From positions 868,001 through 932,000 of the forward strand of contig NOKP01000006.1 of NCBI GenBank assembly GCA_002682825.1: 64,000 bases of DNA, written 5' to 3'. The notes beneath the pieces were generated by a model. The model had not been told where the DNA came from. It did no database searches and worked only from the letters and a program-made list of their open reading frames with translations. The DNA is from Neonectria sp. B-13. Lineage: Eukaryota > Ascomycota > Sordariomycetes > Hypocreales > Nectriaceae. Position numbers and translations under genes: made by a program. This document shows, piece after piece, positions 23,415-33,987 of this stretch; within the stretch, counting starts at the first letter, position 1; each line of letters opens with the position of its first letter.

Positions 23415-24222
23415 CGCAATGGTTCGGGGTTTCGACTTTCGTCAACAGGTTCGGTATTGAAGATCGACCGAGACCCGGGAAGCTGGCTCGCGAAGGGCCT
23501 GTAAATGGATCCCGCACATAGACCCGAGATGATGGTTCGGGATTGGGAAGGGAATCCCTTTTCAATGCTGATCGTACAAACTACGGAGTCGACATTCTAC
23601 TAGGCCTCGAGACACATGCAGCCTAGAGGGGGGGACTGTATTACCACCCTGACAAGCAGAAGGGGAACTGTGAAAACATCCTCCGCCTAATTTGTGCCGT
23701 GAAATCGGACAATGCCATTTGCCACGGCAGCATGCGTATAACGTTGCGTAGCGGTCCACTCCTGTCCTTGTAACAAAGACGCCTTACCCCTAGGGAACTG
23801 TTGCTTTCTTTTTCTCAGAGGCGGCCCGTTCAGGTCGGACGTCTCGGTTTATACAGGGGATGCGAGCAGGCGAGTCGCCGAACCAGCGGCCTAAGGAACC
23901 CGGCTTGACTGCAACATTGCCCGGCGATCAGGTCTGGTTGAGGGAGTTGCAGAGCTCGAGTCTCGGAGGAAGGCTGCTGACCCAGTGCTGTGGACCTGGA
24001 ACCGGGCACACTGTTGGCCAGAGATTGGGATGGAGTCCCAATGTCAGGTCACCCTGGGCGGTATCAAGGCCTTCACCCAGACTAGGGCCTATTCTCTAGT
24101 GCCGTTGATAATGTCAGGACTCGCAGACCTGCAGGTTCTGGTCCTGGTGAAACTACGTATCGTACATGGGGCGAGGGCAGTTGGATGAGACCTCGACAGG
24201 TCAATTCGCTCGGACAAGCTGT

Positions 24223-24265
24223 GTAACTTGTAAGTGGAACTTGTAAGTGGAACTTGTGAGTAGAA
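24223..24265. repeat. Threefold 13-14-base tandem repeat
   Basis: Three near copies of aacttgtaagtgg in a row (third copy aacttgtgagtag), in a gene-free spacer. Confidence 0.7.
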
Positions 24266-26041
24266 AATAGGCGTCGTGATCTATCAATTTAGACTCTCGG
24301 TTGACAGACACCGCCTCACGGACGGGCCACGGGAGGCACGGGAGGCACGGGAAGCTCGCGCTTGAGAGACGAAGACGGGAATACTCAGTAGCGGGACGTT
24401 TAGACTACCACAGGAGGACTCCACTGTGGACGCTACGGTGCTAACGAGACGGAGAAAGGTCTTTGCGCGCACCCTGGCAGCAGAGTGGAATGGGTGGCCT
24501 GATTTCCCCCGAATCCCTCGAACTGCATCTGGGCGTGTAGATGGCGATGAAGGAGTGTTCGGGTGTCACACCATTCCCGGGGCCCAAGACTGGCGAGACT
24601 GGAGGATGGATGATGCCCTACAGATGACCATCGCTTGGCACCAGCTTTGGCCCGCAATTAATGACCTCTTGACCAGGCCAAATCCCTGAATCCCCGTCCG
24701 CCTTGGGCACAGACGGGCCTGTAAGCCCCCTATCTAGCTCCACGATTTGCTGATAACGGGATGGTTAGGTCTCCACAGTTGACTTCAAGGTCGTGGAAGT
24801 CACTGCCGCTTGAGGGAGGGTGTGCAAGGCGAAATGTTGCTGGGTGTGGTCGTGGATGTCGCGAACCGGTTGAGACTCATCTGTCTTCTTCCGCCCGAGT
24901 AAGTGAGATGCTGCCTTTCTATCGCCTCAGACCGTGTGATTTGTTTGCAAAGTACGAGTATCATCATCACGGTGTACGCTGTATCTGACGCTTGTGTTCC
25001 ACTAGTTAGTTGACCATAAGTAATAGCTGAATAAGTCTGTGGCCTGTCTCAAAAATCGAATGGCCACCGAGTTGTCCACATGAGCCCGGAGATGAAGGAA
25101 GACCCGGCCTCCTAAATCTGCCCATCATTAAATATAGGATAGGTTTACTTAGTACTACGTATGTATTGGACGATGAGCCGGCCCTATTCACCCCAGGAGA
25201 TGCCAAATGAGGGAAACCCGGTAGACGGCGCTGTCCTATGTCGTACGTAGTGGCAGGCGGTGGTCCAAGGTCCACCATGACTGCTACGCCAGTCCCGGAG
25301 ACCGACTTGAATTACAGCCTCTAGCAGGGAATTTAGAACAGAACGGCCCCGCTGGAAGGCACCGCGGTGGCCCTTCCAAGGTTCTGCTCCGTATTGTCGA
25401 GGGGTGTTAGTTGACGAGTGATAAATCCCACGTGGCTAAGACGAGGACGTGCTTGCTCACGCTGTCGAAAGCTGTTGGTCGCCTCAGATAGAGACGATGA
25501 TCGTCAAGAGAGCGATCCGTGGGTCAAAACTCAAGGTTACAGTCGATCATAAAGATCATCTACTAGGAAGAGGTGCGCGGACTCAATGAGAGACGTCGAA
25601 GTGCATGGAGAAGAACCTGATGGTAGAGTCTGATGGTCAGCAACAGCATCCTGATAGGTGCCCCTTTTCAGCAGGGAATTAGACTCAGAACCTTGGTTCA
25701 ATACTTTGACTAGAATACCACTGCCTCTAGTGGTGCCATTTTCTTCCATCTTGTCCCCGACCTTGCTCAAGGCCTCAGTTCACACCGGAACTGTGACGTT
25801 GAGAATGAGATGGGGAATCCACAGGCCATGGGGTAAACTGCCACTATTGAGTGGCCCCATGTAAGAGAAACGCGCTGGAATCTGAGCGGAGAGAGATGTG
25901 CGACAACAAAGTGATAAAACCCCATCGAATTGGAACATCCTTCCATTGCGTGCTGGATCCATGTTGTTGATGGGCAAGGGTGGTTGCCCACTATGAGGCA
26001 ATCGAGCCGACAACAGAGCCCAGGCCTAGAGTCGGGTTGGA

Positions 26042-26208
26042 GTTCCAGGTGCAGTTGGCGCCTGGCGGGCTGTAATTAGCGTTATGCCCAGTGCTAGCCA
26101 GCGGTTCTAGCGACGAGGTTCCAGCGGTAGAGGTTCCGCCCCAGGGGTAGTAGAGGTCCCCACCCCACAGACGCAGGTACGGGCGCCCTAGAACTTGGAC
26201 CTGGAACC
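26042..26208. repeat. Imperfect inverted repeat about 170 bp across
   Basis: The left arm at 26042 (gttccaggtgcagttggcgcc) minus its last base is mirrored by the complement of the right arm at 26183-26208, with one substitution, one insertion and some extra bases before the shared ggcgcc. A taattagc...atgcc motif occurs just inside the left arm and again just outside the right arm. This may be a miniature element remnant or a chance structure. Confidence 0.35.
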
Positions 26209-26602
26209 TACGGCGCTTTAATTAGCATGCCTCCTGGCAAGGTAATAATTGCCCGTCCAACTTAGCGCCAATGGATGCCTTTTCTTCTTCGATGGACCCA
26301 GCAATTGGCATCGGACGACCGTTCGCTGTCAGGCGTGTTTGTACTCACCCATGTTGGATTTCCCCATGAGGTACTTTCCCGGCCACCACGCGGCGTTCCG
26401 AGTCTTGGCTCTTCACGAACCCCGGACAGCATGACGAGATGAGGGACTCTCTGCAGATCTCCTTATAAGACGCCGGTTGCATCCCTCCCCAGAAGCCTTT
26501 TGCTGGCCCATCGACCTTGGTTCCGCAAGATCGTATCAGCCACTGGTTTCTGGGCTCCCTCCTTTGTGTTACGTTCACGCCACACAAAAACACAACAACA
26601 CC

Positions 26603-28093
26603 ATGACGTTCGCCAAGTCCCTCGTCAGTTTCCTGACGACCGCCGCCCTCGTCACCGCGGGCGCTTCCGTCCTTGAGAAAGATGTCGTTGTTATCGGCGG
26701 AGGCGCTTCTGGCTGTCACGCCGCGTTCCGCCTTCGCGAGGACTACGGGAAGAGTATCCTCTTGGTTGAGAAGCGGTCCCATCTTGTGAGTCGCCGTGCC
26801 CCTTCTTCCTATGCAGAAGAAGCCATGTACTGACTGACCACTCTCAAGGGCGGCCATGTCAACACCTACGACGCCAAGTCGGGGAACAGCTACAACTACG
26901 GCGTCCAGTCGTTCCTCGATGTCCACGGAGGCGCCGAGTTCGTCAACGACCGCCTCGGCGTCAAGACTGCCACTCCCGGACGCACCGCCACAACCACCCG
27001 CTACGTCGACTTCTCCACCGGCGAGGACGTCGACTACACGGCCCCCACTTCCTCCGAGCTGTCCGCCGCCCTCGCAAAGTACGCCGAGATCTGCGCCGAG
27101 TACGAGGACAGGCTGCTCCCCAGCTTCTGGGACTTCTGGGCGCCCGAGGACATCCCCTCGGAGCTCCTCATCCCCTTTGGCGAGTTCGTCAAGAACCACG
27201 GCATTGAGGCCATCGTTCCGACTCTCTTCAAGGTCACCGGTATGGGTCTAGGGGATGTAACGAACGTTTTGACGATTTGGGTGATGCAGGCCTTCGGCGG
27301 TCCCATGGCTCGCTCATTCCTTGGTACCCAGTCCTCGTTCGCCCCCGCTTCCGGCCGAAACCAGGACATCTACGATGCCTTCGCCGACAAGCTCGGCGAA
27401 GACGTGGTGTACTCGTCCACCGTCCTCAGCGCCAAGCGCTCCGACCAGGGCGTGCTTCTCACCATCGCCACGTCTAACAACAAGACCTTGAGCGTCAAGG
27501 CTAAGAAGCTTCTCCTCGCCATCGAGCCCACCGAGAGCAACCTCGCGCCCTTCGGCCTAGATGCCCAGGAGGAGGCCGTCTTCGACAAATTCTTGTACTC
27601 GAGCATCCAGGCCGGCATCATCTCGAACCCGGCCCTCCCCAAGGGATACTCCCTGACCAACCTACCCTCCGACGCCTCCCCCAGCAACTGGCTCGTGCTT
27701 CCCGACCTAACCTTCACCGCGCGCTTCGACTACATGGGCACCGAGACGGATGAGAACCGGGATTACTTCCGTGTCCTGGTCATCGGCACCGGCGATCTCA
27801 CCGGCCCCACCGCCAGGGAGCTTGCCCAGACCAACTTCGACACGTTGATCAAGGCCGGCACCGTGGAGACACCCGAATCCAGCGAGCTCGACTTTGTTGC
27901 CTTCGCCGAGCACGGCCCCATGCATGCTCGCGTGTCTGCCGAGGAGCTCAAGGGCGGCTTCATCCAGGATCTGTACGCCCTTCAGGGCCTCCGATCGACC
28001 TGGTGGACTGGCGGTGCGTGGTTTGCCCAATTCCAGACTCACCTTTGGTGGTACAACGATATTCTCATTCCCAAGCTGATCGCGGACATGTAA
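26603..28093 (+). CDS. Secreted-type FAD-dependent amine-oxidase-like oxidoreductase
   Basis: Two exons (26603-26785, 26849-28093) give 475 aa. Residues 1-20 form a cleavable-type signal peptide. A dinucleotide-binding fold follows at once (VVVIGGGASGCHAAFRL, about residues 27-43) with an acidic residue closing the second strand (LLVEK), then GGHVNTYD after the intron, the usual second FAD contact of the amine-oxidase/NAD-binding-8 family. A second substrate-side half ends near WWTGGAWFAQFQTHLWWYND. Relatives are often annotated 'beta-cyclopiazonate dehydrogenase' from one characterised member. No cyclopiazonate genes are seen here, so the substrate is unknown. The lone copy ends about 320 bases from the convergent ligase-like pair. 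Confidence 0.8.
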
Positions 28094-28414
28094 ATGGTTC
28101 GAAATGTAACCTGCCGAGGCTGGTGGTGAACCGAGTTGTCAATGTTACTTCATGTCTAATATCAAGTATGAACATAAGTGTATAAAATGTGTACAGAGTT
28201 CTAGAAGAATTGCTGTGATTTTGAACAATTTTCCACGTTGCTGCCTTGCTTTGGGGTTAATTGCCCCCGTAGTCCATTTCCAATTCATCATGACATGCCT
28301 TAGCTACTAGCTTTCTTGTCCTTTACATCCATCCTTTTCACAAGGATTGTTGTATCATTGAAGAACCCGGGTTCAGCAACATGTCAGCATTAATTTAGGC
28401 AATATGAACGGCCT
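28094..28414. other. Spacer between convergent genes
   Basis: 320 AT-rich bases holding the 3' ends of the FAD oxidoreductase (+) and the ligase beta-like gene (-). No gene seen. Confidence 0.5.
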
Positions 28415-29930
28415 TTATTCCTGTCGAGCGACCTCCACGACCTTTCTCGCAGCCTCCCCAAAATCGGCCTCAACGTGTAAGCCGAGATCAGCCTCTTCCA
28501 ACTGTAGACTTTCATTAATGTTGATTTCTTTTCGAAATCCAGACTGCACTTACCAGCTTCAAGCCTTCGGCCGAGTTTGTTCCTTGAAGTCGGACAACCA
28601 CTGGAACGCGAAGCGGGCCCAACTCACTCGCTGCAGCGATGACAGACTCGGCAATCATGTCGCACCTAGTCAGTCCTTGAAGATATTCAGAATGATTCAG
28701 ATTCCGACGTTGAAGGCCGAAGCTTACCCCCGTATGTGTTGACAAGAATCGCCTTGACCCTTTCGTCTCGCAGGATGATCCCAAAGGCTTGTAGCATAGT
28801 GTCCTTGGTAGCTTTGCCACCTCCGTCCAAGAAATTCGCGCTTTTCCCTCCGTACAGGCTAATTGCGTCGTTGGTAGCCATGGCCAGACCTGCCCCGTTG
28901 ACAACGTTGCCGATATCGCCGTCCATTCTCACGTAAACAAGGCCATATTTTTCTGCTTCTACCTCCTCGCTGATTTCTTGAGCATAATCTCGCAACGCAA
29001 AAATCCCTGCCTGGCGACTCTCGGCAGCATCGTCAAAGGTGAAATCTGAGTCTAGACAGAGGAGTTGACCGTCTGTCGAGCGCCGCACCAGCGAGTTAAT
29101 TTCGAGGCTTGTTGCCTCCTTCTCGGCGAAAATTGTGTACAGGCGCTGTATGATCTGCTCAATATTTCGAAGCTCCTGATCTGATAGTCTCAGTTCAATG
29201 GCGATAGCCTGAGTAAGGGCTGGAGTAATCCCCTCCGTCAACTTGAAGTGGAAGGTAGCAGGTGGTTCCAATAGTTCCTGTGTTTGGGAGATTCTGTTAA
29301 TAGTATGAGGCCGGACCTGGATGACAGGACAGTATTTCTCACGATCAATAGTCATAAGAAGCTGCCAGCTTTTGTCGAACTGAACTGACTCTTCGACATA
29401 CACTTTTGTGACGGGGCAGCCTCTCTCAGGATGGTCGGCACGCAGTTGATGGCCGAAGATCTGGGAGGCAAACGCTGCCCCTTCATCAAGACTAGTAGCG
29501 AGTTGACTTCTACCACAGATTCCGGACTCCAGCTGCCTTTGACCCTGATTGGCTTTGATGATCTGAGGTTTGATGAAGCACGGTCCATCTGTCAAAGCAT
29601 GGTGATTAGTGAACGAAGGGGTTCTTGTCGGACCCTTGACATACTGAGTTCTCTGATGGCGTCTTTTACTTCGTTGGTTGATTGTGCTGGAATCCCACGC
29701 GGCACTGGTACGCCGGCCTAATGGGGTTCAATGTCAGAGACTTCAGTGGGCATGCGCTGTGGTGGCGTGTTATGAACCTCTCTCAGCAACTCTTGGGATT
29801 GAAAGGAATGCAAGTGAAGGCATCGTTTCTTGACGCCTAGTAAACCCTACGAAAGGAAGTTGTTAGTTTTAAGGGACAGGATACCTCCGATATAGTTACT
29901 TGCCCTAGGGACCCTCCACAAATGCTTCAT
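28415..29930 (-). CDS. Succinate-CoA ligase beta-subunit-like protein (divergent paralogue)
   Basis: Six exons (29904-29930, 29778-29846, 29645-29717, 28728-29588, 28554-28675, 28415-28501) give 412 aa. Intron 1 (29847-29903) has a GC donor (GCAAGT). Only this choice joins a basic mitochondrial-type N-terminus to [20 protein letters not shown] in frame. The enzyme family makes or cleaves acyl-CoA with ADP or GDP in the mitochondrial matrix. ATP-grasp and ligase stretches are clear: [47 protein letters not shown]. The glycine-rich AGGRGKG loop of the family is replaced by KANQGQR (residues 68-74), so nucleotide use may be altered. The alpha-like partner lies 518 bases upstream on the same strand. 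A housekeeping pair elsewhere in the genome is presumed, not seen. Confidence 0.85.
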
Positions 29931-30448
29931 GGAACACTGTCTGCCAGTCATGGTCGTTGGACGTGGCCAAATGGACCAGTCTTGGCGGACTAGTCACGAC
30001 GGGCGGAGAAAGACGGAGTCGATCACTCAGCCAAGGGGCCTTTAAGAAACCCGATACCGCACAGATGATGACTTTTCGGAGCAAACCTAGGAGGATACGG
30101 ATGGTGGTGTGGTGAGCTGCGGGGAGTGAAACCGAAGAGGCGGGGTCGATCGGCAATTCATGCGACTCCCGCCGAAGCCGCCAAAGCATATTACCATGGA
30201 TAGCGAGTTAATTAGTCAAGTCCTTGATGAATTCGACTATAGGGTTGGATATAGGTCTATATTATGCATGAAACTTGGATATATGGGGCATGGTGAACGC
30301 ATCTCTTATAATTAATTGGCTTCTTGATTCTGCTGCAGGTTCGGAACTTGAACGGGTTCACGACTAGATCATGAGGACAATAATAAGACCTAAATTGATG
30401 AAGCGAGGCGTTTCAGCGTTCGCGTTCGCGCGAGGCACTATGGCACAA
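29931..30448. other. Spacer between the two ligase-like genes
   Basis: About 520 bases: the promoter of the beta-like gene and 3' end of the alpha-like gene. A 94-codon minus-strand frame (29905-30189) overlaps the start of the beta-like gene out of frame and is judged a shadow. Confidence 0.45.
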
Positions 30449-31683
30449 TCAAAGCCCTAGAAGTGCTTTCATGGTTTCACCCATCACGCCAGGATGCGGT
30501 ACCACCACTGCGCCAGCATCCTCGAGCGCCTTTGCCTTGGCTGCAGCAGACACGTCTCTTGAGAATCGAATCGCACCGGCGTGGCCCATCGTCCGTCCCT
30601 CCGGTGCCGTTTGCCCCGCGACCATGGCGATTATGGGCTTCGGGTTAGGCGACGACTTTCGATACTCTCTGATTAGCTCGGCGGCACGAAGCTCTGCCTC
30701 TCCGCCGATCTCCCCAATGAGAATTATTCCCTTAGTGTCCTCGTGGTTGAAGAACAGCTTGAGTCCGTCAGCCAGAGTCGTACCTGTATCCACGTTCAGC
30801 ACCGTAATCGCTTGGAATGGTGGTGCAAGCGGAGCCAATACCGGGTAGGATGTCTCCTCCCATGCCGACAACGATGCTCTGACCGAGCCCCGCCGCCGTC
30901 GTTGAGCCGACGGCCTCGTAGCTCAGCGTGCCGGATTTCGACACAATCCCCACACAGCCCTTGGCATACTGCTTGTATGGCATGAAGCCAACGCGGCACT
31001 GCTCAGGGGCGATGATCCCCGGACAGTTCGGGCCGACCAATCGAGTCCTCGATTGGGTTCTCAGCACTTCCTGGACGCGCAGCATGTCATGCACGGGGAT
31101 ATGTTCTGCGACGGAGACGACAAGTGGGACCTCTGCTTCGATGGCTTCGGTGATGGCTTCGGCCGCGTGTTGGGCGGGCACGAACAGGCAGCTGGCATGC
31201 GGCTTTACCTGGTCCATAGCCTGATATTTGAGTCGGTGAGAAAGTCATGTCTCGTCATTCGCGGCGTCTTCGAGCTCTTACCTCTCGGACTGTGTTGAAG
31301 ACGGGCAAGTCCAGGTGTGTCTGGCCACCTTTGCCTGGAGACACACCTCCCACAATGTTGGTGCCATATGCGATGGTTTCTTGGGCGTTGACTGTGGCCT
31401 ACATAATCTTGAGCATCGTCACTTATTGCCTAGGGCAGGTCGGTGGTGGGCATACCGCCTTGCCGGTGAAGCCTGAGAGCCCTGGTCAGCAACCGAGTCG
31501 GACTGAGCTTCACAACAGATCCAACATACCCTGATAGATCACACGGGTATTCCTGGATATGTCTAAATTTACTATCGTGTCATCATATGACCCTCGCAGT
31601 GAAGCGGTCACCGAGAAGTTCCTCGCCGCCCGCGACCGGGAAACATGCTTTAGGGAAGACGGACTGAAGCCACGAAGCGCCAT
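30449..31683 (-). CDS. Succinate-CoA ligase alpha-subunit-like protein
   Basis: Five exons (31530-31683, 31456-31472, 31282-31398, 30842-31220, 30449-30783) give 333 aa. Exon 2 is a 17-base microexon supplying GFTGKA, the CoA-binding segment. Residues 1 to about 32 form a basic Ser/Ala/Arg presequence (with [10 protein letters not shown]) fitting mitochondrial import. Family landmarks are [43 protein letters not shown] and [13 protein letters not shown]. The phosphorylated-histidine motif GHAGAI (His290) is intact. An in-frame upstream ATG at 31716 would add 11 residues; 31683 is preferred because the presequence starts there. It heads the tandem alpha-beta pair on this strand, suggesting a dedicated heterodimer. 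Confidence 0.88.
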
Positions 31684-33582
31684 CGCACAGGTACCTTCTC
31701 GGCCAAAAGGAGGCATGGTATGATGGTGGGAGAATTATAGTGACGATAGAAGCTACGATATAACAGCACGAATCGGCGATGGGCCGATGACAGTTTCACA
31801 CACCCTGGCGACACTGCGGCAGTCGGTTATCCGTGTCCCGCAGCGCCACTACCCCGCAATCTTGAATTCATCCTGGTTGAGATCGTGGGTGGGCGGGGCC
31901 GGAATCGGATTGATGCCAGGGTGCTCTTTGACATATCATCCGACTCTCGAAGCTGAAAGGGACGACTATCTAGGGATACAGATTGGAGTGGCAGCGTTGT
32001 GTTTGATACATCGAAACGGAAATGCCTCGCATGTTTAGGACTTCCACCAGATGAAACCCCTTGGGCTGAACCCAATTGATATCCTCTGGTGCCTCTGCGC
32101 TGATCAACGGCCTCATTTGGCAAAGAAACACGCGTTGGGGGCCGTCCGTTCAAGCTAGGATAGCATTGACCTCTTATAGTCAGCTAGCAGCAAATTCACG
32201 CGTCTACTTCGTACCATACTAGCAATTGCCCCATCATCTTTCGGTCGGACAGGTAGCCTCAGCCGCTCTTATTTTCCTTTTTCCTCATGTCGCGTGTAGA
32301 CGCTTGATCCCGGCCAGAGCTGAGCTCGCCGGGCTGAAAAATGGCATCTCCACAGCCCCCTCGGAACCCACAGCGCATAAATTCATCGTTACATTGTCAT
32401 TGCCTGCGGAGTCTTCGCACTTGCAAGTTGCCACCGAAAAACGTATCGTCTGATGTCTCACAAATTTCTTCCGCGTCTCAGAGTCGAGCCATTGTCAGGC
32501 TGCCTCGCGTCGACTAGGATTAACTGCAATGACTCGTGCTGGCAAATGATCCCGGTAGCTAATTGACCATATCTCGCTGCGTTAGATAGTACTCGCACCA
32601 TGGTATCACAGCATCGTTGCATTGAAGCATACAACATCTGTATATACGTAGGAAGTCAACGCAGGCAAGGACTCGGTAGGCTGAATCGGGAAATAATTGA
32701 GCGTCCCGGCTGCTGACCGGGACGGACATGCAGAGTGAAAGAGATCGACATAGACGAGGCAATTTGTTAGCCGCCGCCACCTAGACATGGGGCTCTCCGA
32801 TGTGGATAGACGATGCACGCCAGATCTGAAGTCGGACGAGATTTGTTTCTGGCCGACTGCAATTATTGGCTGGCGACTGGGGAAAGAATGTTCGGCAATG
32901 GTGGATTTGCGTTCTATAGGCACTTAGTTGCCGCCGCTCCCGCTGCATGTATCCTTAATCCCGGCTACTCCAGATATTGCTTCCCCTGTCCATGTAAATG
33001 ACGGCCGTGGGGCTGGCGTCTTGCGCCTCGACGAGGTGAATGCGGGATATCGACGGCGGAGAACCGGAACCGCCCGCTAATCACATCGCCCGACGTTGTG
33101 CATACGTGTTCCGGCAATGTGCTTTTGACGCCTCAGGTGTCTCATGTCTCCTGCTAGGCCGCTCGCCGTGCATCAGGGCATCCCCGAGCCAGCCCGCTGC
33201 ATTGATGACTTCTCACCTCAGGCTTGAACCGCTGTGTTTGTTTTTTGTTGCTGTGGGGCCGGATATGACAACACATCACCGGACGAGGCTGGTGAAATTG
33301 GCCATTTTGCTGTCGTTGCGTCTCACCCAGGGATCAGGGAGGGACCGGTCATGGTGCTGTCGAGCGCCATTCGGAATGTTTAGGATGTTGGTCGGCAATT
33401 ACCTGGGCCTCGGAGCGGTCTCTTGAGGTTATCGCCGATCAGACCTGTGTATATAAGACTTCATCTCGAGCCCCTTAGACCAAGAAACTCATCACCATCA
33501 ACTCACACACTCTTCCACACTCAACAACCACTTTAATCAACTCTCAAAGACTTCAGTCTTTTTACCCCCAACAACAATCAAG
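31684..33582. promoter_or_regulatory. 1.9 kb spacer with promoter of the 85-aa protein gene
   Basis: Divergent promoter region of the ligase alpha-like gene (-) and the small-protein gene (+). Near its right end a TATATAA box (33450-33456) is followed by a CT- and CA-rich leader of about 100 bases up to the ATG at 33583, a strong-promoter look. No gene recognised in the rest. Confidence 0.5.
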
Positions 33583-33987
33583 ATGTCTGCTCCCACCGCG
33601 TAAGACTCCCTTGTCTCCTCCTTCTCCCTGGCCCTCAAGCACCACGCTTGCGACAGTCATCAGAACTTAACCGTCTAATGTGAACCTTAGTACCCTCTCC
33701 AAGAACGCCTACGACTCCGACTCGGACCGTGGCACCCGCAGCCAGTTCGTCGTTCCCCTGCCCACCGCCACCGGCCTCAACCGCCCTGCTGGTAAGTCAT
33801 CAGAACAGCCAACACTAAACTTGACCAACCTACTCACAACTCTCCAGGCCAGCTCCTCAAGGGCCCCACCGACGAGAACGGCAAGAACACCGCCGCTGCT
33901 CTCCTCATCGGCATCAAGCTCGACCTCGAGGCTGAGGTCCACCTGACTGCCCGTGTCAAGGGTGACATCTGCGTCGGTCTCTACTAG
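33583..33987 (+). CDS. Small 85-residue fungal protein of unknown function
   Basis: Three exons (33583-33599, 33691-33791, 33848-33987) with clean GTAAG donors and AG acceptors give 85 aa. The first exon codes for barely six residues. The N-terminal half is polar and disordered (NAYDSDSDRGTRSQF). The C-terminal half has a regular alternation (ALLIGIKLDLEAEVHLTARVK) that suggests beta strands, ending GDICVGLY. There is no signal peptide or membrane segment. The TATA box 127 bases upstream of the ATG and a CA-rich leader suggest strong expression. Intron placement and codon choice support a real gene. I do not recognise a characterised family. Confidence 0.75.

Larger units (their letters stand above)
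23415..26602. other. 3.2 kb gene-poor spacer
   Basis: No open frame shows family resemblance or sensible splicing. A 77-codon minus-strand frame at 25537-25770 has fairly protein-like composition but no start context or neighbouring exon. The stretch contains a short tandem repeat near 24.24 kb and an imperfect inverted repeat near 26.1 kb (both listed). It could include eroded mobile DNA, but I cannot identify an element. Confidence 0.4.

Noticed and set aside
24180..24300. Tandem repeat as centromeric or origin sequence
   Set aside because: Only three copies; no wider repeat structure.
25537..25770. 77-codon frame as a gene or retrotransposon fragment
   Set aside because: Protein-like composition but no recognisable domain, neighbour exon or repeat ends.
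29905..30189. 94-codon minus-strand frame before the ligase beta-like gene
   Set aside because: Considered as exon 1, but it does not join the next exon in frame; the shorter ATG at 29930 with the GC-AG intron does.
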